A stretch of DNA of 16,170 bases from Flavobacteriaceae bacterium (GTDB lineage: Bacteria; Bacteroidota; Bacteroidia; Flavobacteriales; Flavobacteriaceae). The DNA lies in the NCBI GenBank assembly GCA_020435885.1, contig JAGQYU010000109.1, positions 1-16,170 of the forward strand. Direction: 5' to 3'. Each line of letters opens with the position of its first letter. The stretch's first letter is position 1. Of this stretch, positions 1-7,367 are shown piece after piece. Under the pieces are notes generated by a model. The model ran no database searches. It was not told the DNA's origin and worked only from the letters and a program-made list of their open reading frames with translations. A program made the position numbers and the translations under genes.

Positions 1-688
1 CATTGGCAAACTTCTCAGGATTAAAATATAACACACCACCCAATGCATCAGAACCATAAAGTAATGACGCCGGACCTTTGATAACTTCCACACTTTCAAT
101 ACCGTTATCGTTAATTCCTAAACCATGCTCATCTCCAAATTGTTGATTTTCAACACGTACCCCTTGAGAGTATACCAACACGCGGTTTCCGCTTAAGCCG
201 CGTATCACAGGCTTTCCTATACCCAACCCCGTTGACACGTTTGAAACTCCTGCTATGTTTGTAATTCCTTGGCTAAGGGTAATTGCCCCCGTTCGTTGAA
301 GTTGTTTGGCAGTTTTGTAATCAACTTTCATTACGTTTTCGCTTTGCAGCTTATTAAAGGGTGTAGAAATAACCACTTCATCCATTTGGAAAACAGCTTC
401 TTGCATGGTTACATTCATTTCAATAGCAGCATCAGTAAAGCTAATATCTTCTGAAACAGGCTGAAAACCTATAAAACTATATATAAAAGTGATATTTCCT
501 TTAGGGAGATTTTTTATTTCATAAAATCCGTTACTATCTGTTGATGCTCCTTTGTGAATTTTTGGAGCGTAAACATCTACTCCCTGTAAAGGGTTGCCCT
601 CTTGGTCTTTTACAACGCCAAAGAGCCTATTTTGTGCATATACACTGGTTGTTATCCCAAGAAGTAGGATAATTAAAATATTTTTCAT
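1..688 (-). CDS. TonB-dependent outer-membrane receptor, N-terminal part (3' end beyond the window)
   Basis: Only the first 229 codons are present; the gene runs off the left edge. The product starts with a signal peptide (residues 1-18, cut after VYA before Gln19). A carboxypeptidase-regulatory-like beta-sandwich domain follows (about 21-95), then a TonB-box-like DEVVIS at 103-108. Next comes the start of the plug domain with PVIRGLSGNRV (160-170), a GDEHG motif (185-189) and VEVIKGPASLLYGSDALGG (200-218), the standard plug signature. In the outer membrane it would import a bound ligand using TonB/ExbBD energy. The substrate is not shown by the sequence. The plug motifs resemble the metal and ZnuD-like receptors, and the gene sits 17 bases downstream of a His/Cys-containing exported protein and close to a TerC gene, so a metal ion or metal complex is my inference. 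The family assignment is very secure, the ligand is not. Confidence 0.95.
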   Translation of the reverse strand, partial: MKNILIILLLGITTSVYAQNRLFGVVKDQEGNPLQGVDVYAPKIHKGASTDSNGFYEIKNLPKGNITFIYSFIGFQPVSEDISFTDAAIEMNVTMQEAVFQMDEVVISTPFNKLQSENVMKVDYKTAKQLQRTGAITLSQGITNIAGVSNVSTGLGIGKPVIRGLSGNRVLVYSQGVRVENQQFGDEHGLGINDNGIESVEVIKGPASLLYGSDALGGVLYFNPEKFAN

Positions 689-705
689 TATTGTTTTTTT
701 AATGT

Positions 706-1050
706 TTATGAATAATTCTTTCTAAAAACATTAAAATATGGAGGGGCTCTTGGAGATTTGTGAGCGCTTAAAAAGTAGTACTCTCTATAATATTTAGTGC
801 ATTTTTCTTCTGAGATCTCAGCAATTTTTTCCAGCGAAAAATTATCTGAATCTAACAGAAAAACTTGCTGAATGTTTAAGTGATATACACTACAATCAGC
901 ATCATTATGATGTAAATGCTTAAGGTCTTTAGAATCACAAAAAGCATGTACCTCACTGTTTATACCATGAATGGACTGAACAGCAAAAGGAGTAAGCAGT
1001 ATTAGTACTGTTACTAAAGAAATTATTTTATGTACTAATTTGTATTTCAA
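706..1050 (-). CDS. Small exported His/Cys-containing protein, possible metal binder, TTG start
   Basis: A 114-residue protein with an N-terminal hydrophobic segment (about 8-27) that looks like a signal peptide or membrane anchor. A cluster of possible metal ligands follows: His28, His35, Cys38, His45, His47, His48, Cys53 and His57. The tail carries an RAPP motif (101-104). The only possible conventional start is TTG at 1050: a TAA stop lies directly before it in frame and there is no internal Met. It follows the TerC gene by 7 bases and precedes the TonB-dependent receptor by 17 bases, so all three are probably on one transcript. I recall small His/Cys proteins of this layout beside metal-type TonB receptors in Bacteroidota, but no function is established to my knowledge. 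A periplasmic metal-binding or metal-sensing partner of the receptor is an inference. Confidence 0.75.
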   Translation of the reverse strand: MKYKLVHKIISLVTVLILLTPFAVQSIHGINSEVHAFCDSKDLKHLHHNDADCSVYHLNIQQVFLLDSDNFSLEKIAEISEEKCTKYYREYYFLSAHKSPRAPPYFNVFRKNYS

Positions 1051-1057
1051 TTAGTTG

Positions 1058-1828
1058 CTAATTTTTATTCTTTCTGACTTTCATATTCAATGCTTCAACT
1101 CCCAAAGAAAAAGCGATGGCAAAATACAAATATCCTTTTGGAATAGCACCAACATGTTGGTTAAAAATTACAGCATTTGATAAGTGAGCGCCTTCAGTAA
1201 CTAGCATAAAGCCTATCAATATTAAAAAAGACAATGCTAGCATTTGTATAGTTGGATGCTTATTTACGAATTGACTTACCGGATTGGCAAAAATCATCAT
1301 AATCAGAATAGAAACAATTACTGCAATAATCATTATAAGTAAAGCACCTTTAACACCATTGGTCATCCCTACGGCTGTTAAAACTGAATCGAAAGAGAAA
1401 ACTATATCAATCAAAACAATTTGAATGATGACTTTTGTAAAGGATGATGCTAATTTTTTAGCAGGCTTTTCTTCCTCGTGTATTCCTTCTATTTTATGAT
1501 GAATCTCTTTTGTACTTTTATAAAGCAGGAAGATTCCTCCGGCAAAAAGGATCATACTTTGCCCTGTAATATCTGCTTTCAACCAACTGAAATCGAAACT
1601 AAAGAAAGGATTTTTCATTGCTATTAAGTACGAAACCCCTAATAGCAGTAATATTCTAAAGACCATTGCTAGCAAAAGTCCAATTCTTGTAGCTTTTTTT
1701 TGCGATTCAACCGGTAATTTACCGGCGGTTATAGATATGAAAATAATATTATCTATACCCAAAACTACTTCAAGGAAAGTTAGGGTTAATAAGGCAATCC
1801 ATGTACTGGCTTCCAAAAATATTTCCAT
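1058..1828 (-). CDS. TerC family integral membrane protein (probable metal, possibly Mn2+, exporter)
   Basis: A 256-residue polytopic membrane protein with about seven hydrophobic segments. The two TerC signatures are visible: LEVVLGIDNIIFIS around Glu20 and Asp26, and DIVFSFDSVLTAVGMT around Asp141 and Asp147. These acidic residues inside membrane segments are the expected ion-binding sites of the family. The loop at about 107-126 is rich in His, Glu and Lys (HHKIEGIHEEEKP), and the C-terminus is short. There are no CBS or CorC domains, so this is the short YgdQ/YjbE-like form, not the fused YoaE-like form. Family members such as Alx and TerC are linked to manganese export; others were first linked to tellurite resistance. 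It starts 3 bases after the small lipoprotein gene and is followed by a His/Cys-containing protein and a TonB receptor, which fits a role in metal balance. Confidence 0.9.
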   Translation of the reverse strand: MEIFLEASTWIALLTLTFLEVVLGIDNIIFISITAGKLPVESQKKATRIGLLLAMVFRILLLLGVSYLIAMKNPFFSFDFSWLKADITGQSMILFAGGIFLLYKSTKEIHHKIEGIHEEEKPAKKLASSFTKVIIQIVLIDIVFSFDSVLTAVGMTNGVKGALLIMIIAVIVSILIMMIFANPVSQFVNKHPTIQMLALSFLILIGFMLVTEGAHLSNAVIFNQHVGAIPKGYLYFAIAFSLGVEALNMKVRKNKN

Positions 1829-1831
1829 AGT

Positions 1832-2197
1832 TTAATTAGTTTTTACGGCTCGTCCTTTTTGTTTAAAATTTGAACCTTTATAATGTGCCTTAAAGGTATA
1901 AGAATTATCTTTTACTCCTGTAATTTTTACTATAAAAGGAGTGCTGTCTAATTGATTTTTTGGGTTAATTTTTAATAGTTCATATTCAAAATTCGAGTTC
2001 CATTTAATGGCAAAAATATGTTCAACCCCATCATAGGTTTCAATTTGAATGGAATCATTCCGTATAGCGGTAGAGGTTACATTAGTATCTTCCAAAAAAG
2101 TTTCAAAAGTACCTGTTCTAAAATTGGTGACATTGTTGCTTTGTTTTCCACAAGAAATAGATACTAAGCAAATTATAATATAAAATACAACCCTCAT
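1832..2197 (-). CDS. Small lipoprotein of unknown function, translationally coupled to purB
   Basis: A 121-residue protein with a lipoprotein signal: a short hydrophobic stretch ending in a SISC lipobox with Cys16 as the predicted lipidated residue. The mature part is a small beta-rich domain with segments IRNDSIQIETYD, FAIKWNSNFEYELLKINPKN and ITGVKDNSYTFKAHYKGSN. Its ATG shares one base with the purB stop (TGATG, 2195-2199), so translation is probably coupled. I recall this family in flavobacteria, next to purB, under the label 'DNA topoisomerase IV'; nothing in the sequence supports that, as it has no topoisomerase motif and is far too small. It probably sits in the periplasm or at the outer membrane. 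The function is unknown. Confidence 0.85.
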   Translation of the reverse strand: MRVVFYIIICLVSISCGKQSNNVTNFRTGTFETFLEDTNVTSTAIRNDSIQIETYDGVEHIFAIKWNSNFEYELLKINPKNQLDSTPFIVKITGVKDNSYTFKAHYKGSNFKQKGRAVKTN

Positions 2198-3540
2198 CAG
2201 ATACCCGTATAATTACTTGGCATAATATTCTTCAACTCTTTTTTAATATCTGCTGAAACATCTAACCCATCAATAAAATTGGCAATGGTTTGCTGATTTA
2301 TTGCATCATTTGTTCTTGTTAAACCTTTCAACGCTTCGTATGGATTAGGGTAATTTTCTCTACGTAAAATAGTTTGAATAGCTTCTGCTACAACTGCCCA
2401 ATTATCCTCAAGGTCTTCTTCAATTTTTTCTTTGTTGAGTAATAGTTTATTCAGCCCTTTTAAAGTAGAAGAGAAACCTATAATGGTATGCGCAATAGGC
2501 ACTCCAATATTTCTTAGTACGGTAGAATCCGTTAGATCACGTTGTAAACGTGATATAGGCAGTTTTGCAGATAAATGTTCAAACAAGGCATTGGCAATCC
2601 CTAAATTACCTTCCGAATTCTCAAAATCAATAGGATTAACCTTATGTGGCATAGCAGAAGAACCTACTTCTCCGGCCTTTATTTTTTGCTTAAAGTAACT
2701 CATAGAAATATAAGTCCAAATATCCCTATCTAAATCAATAATGATATTATTGATGCGCTTTAAAGCGTCAAAGATACCAGCTAAATGGTCGTAATGCTCT
2801 ATCTGCGTTGTTGGAAATGAATGGTGTAAGCCTAGTACTTTTTCAACAAAATTAGTCCCAAAATCTTTCCAGTTTATGGTGGGATAGGCAACATTGTGTG
2901 CATTGAAATTTCCGGTAGCTCCTCCAAATTTGGCAGCATAAGGTATTTGCTGTAATTGATGTATTTGTTGTTCTAAACGCTCAATGAATACGGTTATTTC
3001 TTTCCCTAATCGTGTAGGTGATGCCGGTTGACCGTGGGTTCTTGCCAACATAGGGATGTCTTTCCATTCATCTGCTAAACTGCGTAATTTTTCAATAAGG
3101 CTAGCAATTTCCGGATAATAAACAATATCAAAAGCATCATTCAGCGAAAGCGGAATAGCCGTATTATTAATATCTTGTGAGGTTAACCCAAAATGAATGA
3201 ACTCTTTATAGTTTTGAAGTTTTAAAGCGTCGAATTGTTCTTTTATAAAATACTCAACCGCCTTAACATCGTGGTTGGTAACTTTTTCAATATCTTTTAT
3301 TTGTTGCGCATCTTTCTCAGTAAAGTTGAGGTAAATATCACGTAATTTTTCGTAATTTTTACTATCAAAACTTTTCAGTTGCGGTAATGGTATCTGGCAA
3401 AGAGCAATAAAATATTCAATTTCAACTTTTAATCGATATTTTATAAGAGCTTCTTCAGAAAAATAGGGCGCAAGCTGATTAGTCTTACTTCTGTAACGCC
3501 CATCAATAGGCGAAATAGCGTTTAAATTAGTTAAATCCAT
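2197..3540 (-). CDS. purB: Adenylosuccinate lyase
   Basis: Converts SAICAR to AICAR and adenylosuccinate to AMP, releasing fumarate, in cytosolic purine synthesis. The 447-residue product covers the full fumarase/aspartase-superfamily fold. It begins with LNAISPIDGRY as in E. coli-type PurB, has the HFGLTSQDINNTA motif (116-128), the RTHGQPASPTR motif with catalytic His169, and the family signature GSSAMPHKVNP (293-303) with the catalytic Ser295 on the flexible loop. Length matches the E. coli-type enzyme (about 456). The next gene overlaps its stop by one base. The HEAT-like gene upstream ends 65 bases before its start. I could not find a convincing promoter in that gap, so purB may be read from further upstream. 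Confidence 0.98.
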   Translation of the reverse strand: MDLTNLNAISPIDGRYRSKTNQLAPYFSEEALIKYRLKVEIEYFIALCQIPLPQLKSFDSKNYEKLRDIYLNFTEKDAQQIKDIEKVTNHDVKAVEYFIKEQFDALKLQNYKEFIHFGLTSQDINNTAIPLSLNDAFDIVYYPEIASLIEKLRSLADEWKDIPMLARTHGQPASPTRLGKEITVFIERLEQQIHQLQQIPYAAKFGGATGNFNAHNVAYPTINWKDFGTNFVEKVLGLHHSFPTTQIEHYDHLAGIFDALKRINNIIIDLDRDIWTYISMSYFKQKIKAGEVGSSAMPHKVNPIDFENSEGNLGIANALFEHLSAKLPISRLQRDLTDSTVLRNIGVPIAHTIIGFSSTLKGLNKLLLNKEKIEEDLEDNWAVVAEAIQTILRRENYPNPYEALKGLTRTNDAINQQTIANFIDGLDVSADIKKELKNIMPSNYTGI

Positions 3541-3605
3541 CCATTTTCAATTGAGATTGTAAAAATAAATGAATTACTAAGAAAAGAAAAGTAATATGTT
3601 AGTTT

Positions 3606-4202
3606 TTAAGCGGCTTGATTCTTAGAAATGCCTTCCAATATTTTTTTAGCTCTGGCAATATACCCAGGGCTTTCGTTTGGAATGTTCTTATCAAGGATCA
3701 TTTTAAGCTCATAGTGTATCCAACTGATAGAATTGCCAAGGTAGTAAAGAGCTTCCATGGCATCTGCTTTTATACCTACTTTATGATCACTCAACAGCCA
3801 TTCGAAATTACTCTCAATAAGTTGTGATATTTGATCTTTGGTTATTACTAATCGTATGGCTGAATCGAACTTAGAGTCATAGTCCATAGCTACTAAATTA
3901 CTAATCTTAGCCATAGATCTAATACAACTTTCATCTGTAACGTTGGGTAGGTTATCTGTAAAGAAATTAAGGTTAAAGGCCATGTATTCTATTCGCTTTT
4001 CGCAAACGGTTTCTAGTATAGAACATGCCTTTGCGGAGATATCATTGTCGTAATCAAAAGCAATTTCAATCAGCGACTGGAATTGCGTAGGATCTTCAAG
4101 AACTGTTTTAGCAATTTTATCTCTGCTGCTTTTGGTTAAAGCAGGTACGGCATTCAACTCTTTTAGTAAAGAAAATTTTGATATTCCTTTAACTGCATTC
4201 AT
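3606..4202 (-). CDS. All-helical HEAT-like repeat protein of unknown function, upstream of purB
   Basis: A 198-residue soluble protein predicted to be almost entirely alpha-helical, with helix pairs such as DPTQFQSLIEIAFDYDNDIS and HKVGIKADAMEALYYLGNS that look like HEAT/ARM-type repeats. No signal peptide, membrane segment or catalytic motif is visible. I start it at ATG 4202; an in-frame GTG two codons upstream (4208) is possible but less likely. It reads in the same direction as purB, 65 bases upstream. I recall relatives in flavobacteria labelled 'adenylosuccinate lyase', apparently by neighbourhood, since the sequence has none of the PurB motifs. The fold suggests a protein-protein scaffold. 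A partner role for PurB is only a guess. Confidence 0.85.
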   Translation of the reverse strand: MNAVKGISKFSLLKELNAVPALTKSSRDKIAKTVLEDPTQFQSLIEIAFDYDNDISAKACSILETVCEKRIEYMAFNLNFFTDNLPNVTDESCIRSMAKISNLVAMDYDSKFDSAIRLVITKDQISQLIESNFEWLLSDHKVGIKADAMEALYYLGNSISWIHYELKMILDKNIPNESPGYIARAKKILEGISKNQAA

Positions 4203-4315
4203 AATCACTTTACAGAGAAAATTGGGTTAGTTTGTTTGCATCTCTGGACTAATATAAACTCACATTTATTAAAAATATTATACAAGTGGCGTATATTTTT
4301 ATGGATTATTGATTG

Positions 4316-4376
4316 AAAACGTAAAAACTAAATATTTCTTTCAAAAAATATACTTTGGGTAGTTTTTTTACGTTTT
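4316..4376. repeat. Imperfect inverted repeat in the divergent intergenic region
   Basis: The arms are AAAACGTAAAAACTA at 4316-4330 and TAGTTTTTTTACGTTTT at 4360-4376. They pair over 15 bases apart from a two-base bulge in the T run. The 29-base spacer holds a smaller inverted pair (ATATTT at 4332-4337 and AAATAT at 4346-4351). It lies between the HEAT-like gene and the MORN-repeat gene, which diverge. It could be a protein-binding site or a leader hairpin for the MORN gene, or chance in AT-rich DNA. The rest of the region (4203-4427) holds nothing else I can name. Confidence 0.4.
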
Positions 4377-4427
4377 TATACATGCTATAGTAAAAGTGAA
4401 ATAGTTTAACTGAAGAAATTCACTAAC

Positions 4428-5138
4428 ATGAAAAAAATTAGAGCATTACAAATTTTAATAGCATTAGCTGTATTGAGCTTTAATTTTTCATTTGCTCAAT
4501 CTGACATTAATAAATTAGACAGCGAAGGGAGAAGGCATGGCGTTTGGAAAAAGTATTATAATAATGATAGAATACGATACCAAGGTGAGTTCAGTCATGG
4601 AAAGGAGATTGGTACATTCAAATACTATTCAGCTGCTAGTTCAGACCACCCTGTAACTATAAAAGTGTATAATGCCGAGAATGATATTGCAGATGTAACT
4701 TTTTATACCGAAACAGGTGTAATGCAAAGCAAAGGTAAAATGAGAGGGAAAGACAGAGTAGGTAAATGGTTGTTTTTTCACGAAGATGGAAAGACTGTAA
4801 TGTCTGAAGAAAATTATACTGATGGAAAGTTGGATGGAGAATACAAAACATTTTACAATACCGGTAAACCGACTGAAATAGCTTTTTACAGGAGAGGATT
4901 GTTAGATAGTACCTATAGAAAATACTCTATCAAAGGGCATTTATATCAACATTTTACTTATAAAGAAGGCAAGTTGAATGGCCCAGCGGTGTATTATAAT
5001 AGAAAGACAGGTATAATAACTACAAAAGGACAATTTAAAGATGATGTAAGAGTAGGCACCTGGGAAAATTATATGGATGGGGAATTGGTCAGTACCGAGC
5101 AACCTAATGCCAAAAAAGAAAAACCAAAGAAATCATAA
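4428..5138 (+). CDS. Exported MORN/YwqK-type repeat protein
   Basis: A 236-residue protein with a signal peptide (about 1-23, ending SFAQ) and a body made of degenerate MORN_2-type repeats of about 20-30 residues. Each repeat has a GxW/Y-x-x-Y core: GVWKKYY (38-44), GTFKYY (62-67), GKWLFF (112-117), GEYKTFY (137-143), GPAVYY (185-190) and GTWENY (210-215), joined by extended strands such as GEFSHGKEIG and GQFKDDVRVG. The C-terminus is a basic, Lys-rich tail. The family is often labelled 'toxin-antitoxin system YwqK family antitoxin', but no toxin gene is next to it and it carries an export signal, so an antitoxin role here is unsupported. It is followed by a strong intrinsic terminator, so it appears to be a single-gene unit. 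The function is unknown. Confidence 0.9.
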   Translation: MKKIRALQILIALAVLSFNFSFAQSDINKLDSEGRRHGVWKKYYNNDRIRYQGEFSHGKEIGTFKYYSAASSDHPVTIKVYNAENDIADVTFYTETGVMQSKGKMRGKDRVGKWLFFHEDGKTVMSEENYTDGKLDGEYKTFYNTGKPTEIAFYRRGLLDSTYRKYSIKGHLYQHFTYKEGKLNGPAVYYNRKTGIITTKGQFKDDVRVGTWENYMDGELVSTEQPNAKKEKPKKS

Positions 5139-5166
5139 GTTTCAATTTACGCTAAATACTGAACAG

Positions 5167-5193
5167 GCTATAGAGTTTTCTATAGCTTTTTTT
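5167..5193 (+). terminator. Intrinsic terminator after the MORN-repeat gene
   Basis: A perfect 8-base stem, GCTATAGA (5167-5174) pairing with TCTATAGC (5179-5186), a GTTT loop and seven T residues (5187-5193). It begins 29 bases after the stop codon of the upstream gene and ends before the mnmA promoter element, separating the two transcription units. Confidence 0.88.
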
Positions 5194-5204
5194 GTATTTG
5201 TTAG

Positions 5205-5212
5205 TATCTTTG
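5205..5212 (+). promoter_or_regulatory. Putative Bacteroidota -7 element for mnmA
   Basis: TATCTTTG matches TAnnTTTG exactly, 17 bases before the mnmA ATG. No good TTG -33 element is seen at the usual spacing, because the terminator stem and T run occupy that region. If used, the leader would be only about a dozen bases long. Confidence 0.55.
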
Positions 5213-5229
5213 CAATTCAATTGTAATTG

Positions 5230-6417
5230 ATGAAAAGAGTTGTTGTAGGCCTTTCAGGAGGAGTTGACTCCAGTATTGCCGCATATTTGTTAAAAGAGCA
5301 AGGGTATGAAGTTATTGGCCTTTTTATGAAAAATTGGCATGATGATTCTGTTACTATATCTAATGAGTGCCCATGGCTAGAAGATAGTAACGATGCTATG
5401 CTAGTAGCAGAAAAATTAGATATTCCTTTTCAGGTAGTTGATTTGAGTGAGCAGTATAAAGAACGTATTGTTGATTATATGTTCAGGGAGTATGAAATGG
5501 GCAGAACGCCAAACCCAGATGTGCTTTGCAATAGAGAAATCAAATTTGATGTTTTTCTGAAAATTGCCTTAGAGCTTGGCGCTGATTACGTAGCCACAGG
5601 GCATTATTGCCGAAAAGATAGCGTTGAAATTAATGGGAAAAAAATGTATCGGTTACTTTCCGGAATTGATAAAAATAAAGATCAGTCTTACTTTTTGTGC
5701 CAGTTATCACAAGAGCAACTTTCAAAATCATTATTCCCTATAGGGGAGTTGACAAAACCTGAAGTTAGAGAAATTGCTGGTAAATTAGGATTAATAACTG
5801 CAGAAAAAAGAGATTCTCAAGGGCTTTGTTTTGTAGGTAAAGTACGTTTGCCGGAATTTTTACAACAGAAATTACAACCCAAAGAAGGATTTATTGTTCA
5901 GATACCAAATGATTCAACTATTTTTGAAAAATCAACACAGTTATTTGACACTAAGGAAGATGAATTGGCTTTTAAGGCTTCTAAATATGCGTATCATGCA
6001 GAAGATGGTAAGGTAGTGGGCAAACATCAGGGAGCACATTATTTTACAAAAGGTCAACGCAAAGGTTTGGCCGTTGGAGGTACTGTTGAACCTCTATTTG
6101 TCATTGATACTGATGTTGAAAAAAATATAATTTATACCGGAGAAGGAAAAGATCATAAAGGATTATATAGAAGTACCCTTTTTGTAAAGAATGAAGAAGT
6201 ACACTGGATTCGGGAAGACCTTGCTTTGAATGATGGAGAAACTATGCAAGTTATGGCTCGTATACGTTACAGACAGCCTTTAGAAAAGGCTACGTTGTAT
6301 AAAGTTGCAGAAGGTCTTTATGTTGAATTCGAAAAAGATCAATCAGCAATAACAGAAGGGCAATTTGTAGCTTGGTATGTAAACGATGAGTTGTTAGGTT
6401 CTGGTGTAATTTCATAG
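5230..6417 (+). CDS. mnmA: tRNA-specific 2-thiouridylase MnmA
   Basis: Installs the 2-thio group on the wobble uridine (U34) of tRNA-Lys, tRNA-Glu and tRNA-Gln, using ATP to activate the base and a relayed persulfide as sulfur donor. The 395-residue protein has the PP-loop SGGVDSS (9-15), the TPNPDVLCN motif with catalytic Cys100 (93-101), GHYCR (125-129) and the second catalytic Cys200 in SQGLCFVG, all as expected. The C-terminal beta domain (about 270-395) is complete. The start is ATG 5230; a TTG one codon upstream is preceded directly by a stop and is less likely. The flavoprotein gene begins 2 bases after the stop, so the two are probably co-transcribed. Confidence 0.97.
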   Translation: MKRVVVGLSGGVDSSIAAYLLKEQGYEVIGLFMKNWHDDSVTISNECPWLEDSNDAMLVAEKLDIPFQVVDLSEQYKERIVDYMFREYEMGRTPNPDVLCNREIKFDVFLKIALELGADYVATGHYCRKDSVEINGKKMYRLLSGIDKNKDQSYFLCQLSQEQLSKSLFPIGELTKPEVREIAGKLGLITAEKRDSQGLCFVGKVRLPEFLQQKLQPKEGFIVQIPNDSTIFEKSTQLFDTKEDELAFKASKYAYHAEDGKVVGKHQGAHYFTKGQRKGLAVGGTVEPLFVIDTDVEKNIIYTGEGKDHKGLYRSTLFVKNEEVHWIREDLALNDGETMQVMARIRYRQPLEKATLYKVAEGLYVEFEKDQSAITEGQFVAWYVNDELLGSGVIS

Positions 6418-6419
6418 AT

Positions 6420-7367
6420 ATGGCATTCGAAAACAATAAGATCACAAAACTTTTCAATATAGAGTTTCCTATCATTCAAGCCGGAATGATATGGGCTAGT
6501 GGCTGGAGGCTTGCTTCTGCTGTTAGTAATACCGGTGGATTAGGCTTGTTAGGTGCCGGAAGTATGTATCCTGAAGTATTATTGGAGCACATTAAAAAAT
6601 GTAAAAAAGCAACTGATAAACCTTTTGGAGTGAATGTTCCTATGCTCTATCCGAACATTGAGGATATTATGAAGATTATTGTTGATGAGGGTGTTAACAT
6701 AGTTTTTACTTCGGCAGGAAACCCTAAAACATGGACATCATTTTTAAAAGAGCACGGAATTACTGTTGTGCATGTAGTTAGTAGTGTAAAGTTTGCGTTA
6801 AAAGCTCAGGAAGCCGGTGTAGATGCTGTTGTAGCTGAAGGTTTTGAAGCCGGAGGACACAATGGCAGAGATGAAACTACTACATTTACATTGATACCTA
6901 TGGTGAAGGAAAAAATTAGTATTCCTTTAATTGCAGCGGGTGGCATTGCCACAGGCAAAGGTATGTTAGCGGCCATGGTCTTAGGTGCTGATGGCGTGCA
7001 GATCGGTAGTAGATTTGTTGCAAGTGATGAGGCATCATCACATATAAACTTTAAGCAAAAAGTGGTAGAAGCTCAAGAGGGAGATACCATGCTTACGCTG
7101 AAGGAATTAGCTCCCGTAAGGTTATTAAAAAATAAATTTTTTGATGAGGTTCAGGAACTCTACAGTAAAAACCCGTCAGTAGAACAATTAAAAGTGTTGT
7201 TAGGCAGAGGCAGAGCCAAACTTGGTATGTTTGAAGGAGATCTGGAAGATGGAGAGCTAGAAATAGGACAAATAGCCGGACTCATCCATGATATTAAACC
7301 CGCAGCAACAATCCTTAAAGAGATTATTGATGACTATAATATAGCCTTAGAAAATCTGCGTAAATAA
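6420..7367 (+). CDS. FMN-dependent nitronate monooxygenase / enoyl-ACP reductase II (FabK)-like protein
   Basis: A 315-residue TIM-barrel flavoprotein. The features seen are IEFPIIQAGM near the start (14-23), the GGLGLLGAG loop (39-47), PFGVNVPM (68-75), AEGFEAGGHNG with the expected catalytic His147, and the FMN-phosphate site formed by AAGGIATG (172-179) and GADGVQIGSRF (189-199). The C-terminal part ends with GQIAGLI and an AATILKEI-type helix, which resembles FabK (enoyl-ACP reductase II) as much as nitronate monooxygenase. Both are members of the 2-nitropropane dioxygenase family, and motifs alone cannot separate them. It follows mnmA by 2 bases. Its stop codon abuts the stop of the opposing lytic transglycosylase gene (7367/7368) with no terminator between. 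A role in fatty-acid synthesis or nitronate detoxification is possible. Confidence 0.9.
   Translation: MAFENNKITKLFNIEFPIIQAGMIWASGWRLASAVSNTGGLGLLGAGSMYPEVLLEHIKKCKKATDKPFGVNVPMLYPNIEDIMKIIVDEGVNIVFTSAGNPKTWTSFLKEHGITVVHVVSSVKFALKAQEAGVDAVVAEGFEAGGHNGRDETTTFTLIPMVKEKISIPLIAAGGIATGKGMLAAMVLGADGVQIGSRFVASDEASSHINFKQKVVEAQEGDTMLTLKELAPVRLLKNKFFDEVQELYSKNPSVEQLKVLLGRGRAKLGMFEGDLEDGELEIGQIAGLIHDIKPAATILKEIIDDYNIALENLRK

Noticed and set aside
269..454. 61-codon plus-strand ORF at the left end
   Set aside because: It is antisense to the TonB receptor N-terminal domain, whose minus-strand frame is open and matches the family throughout.
1832..2197. Small lipoprotein as a topoisomerase IV subunit
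   Set aside because: The name circulates for relatives, but the protein is 121 residues with a lipobox and no topoisomerase motif.
2432..2698. 88-codon plus-strand ORF inside purB
   Set aside because: It is antisense to the strongly conserved PurB catalytic region and has no recognisable domain.
3541..3605. Promoter or terminator between the HEAT-like gene and purB
   Set aside because: Only TATTTTTA (near match to a -7 element, 3560-3567 on the minus strand) and a weak five-base stem are present, with no -33 element, so I do not call either.
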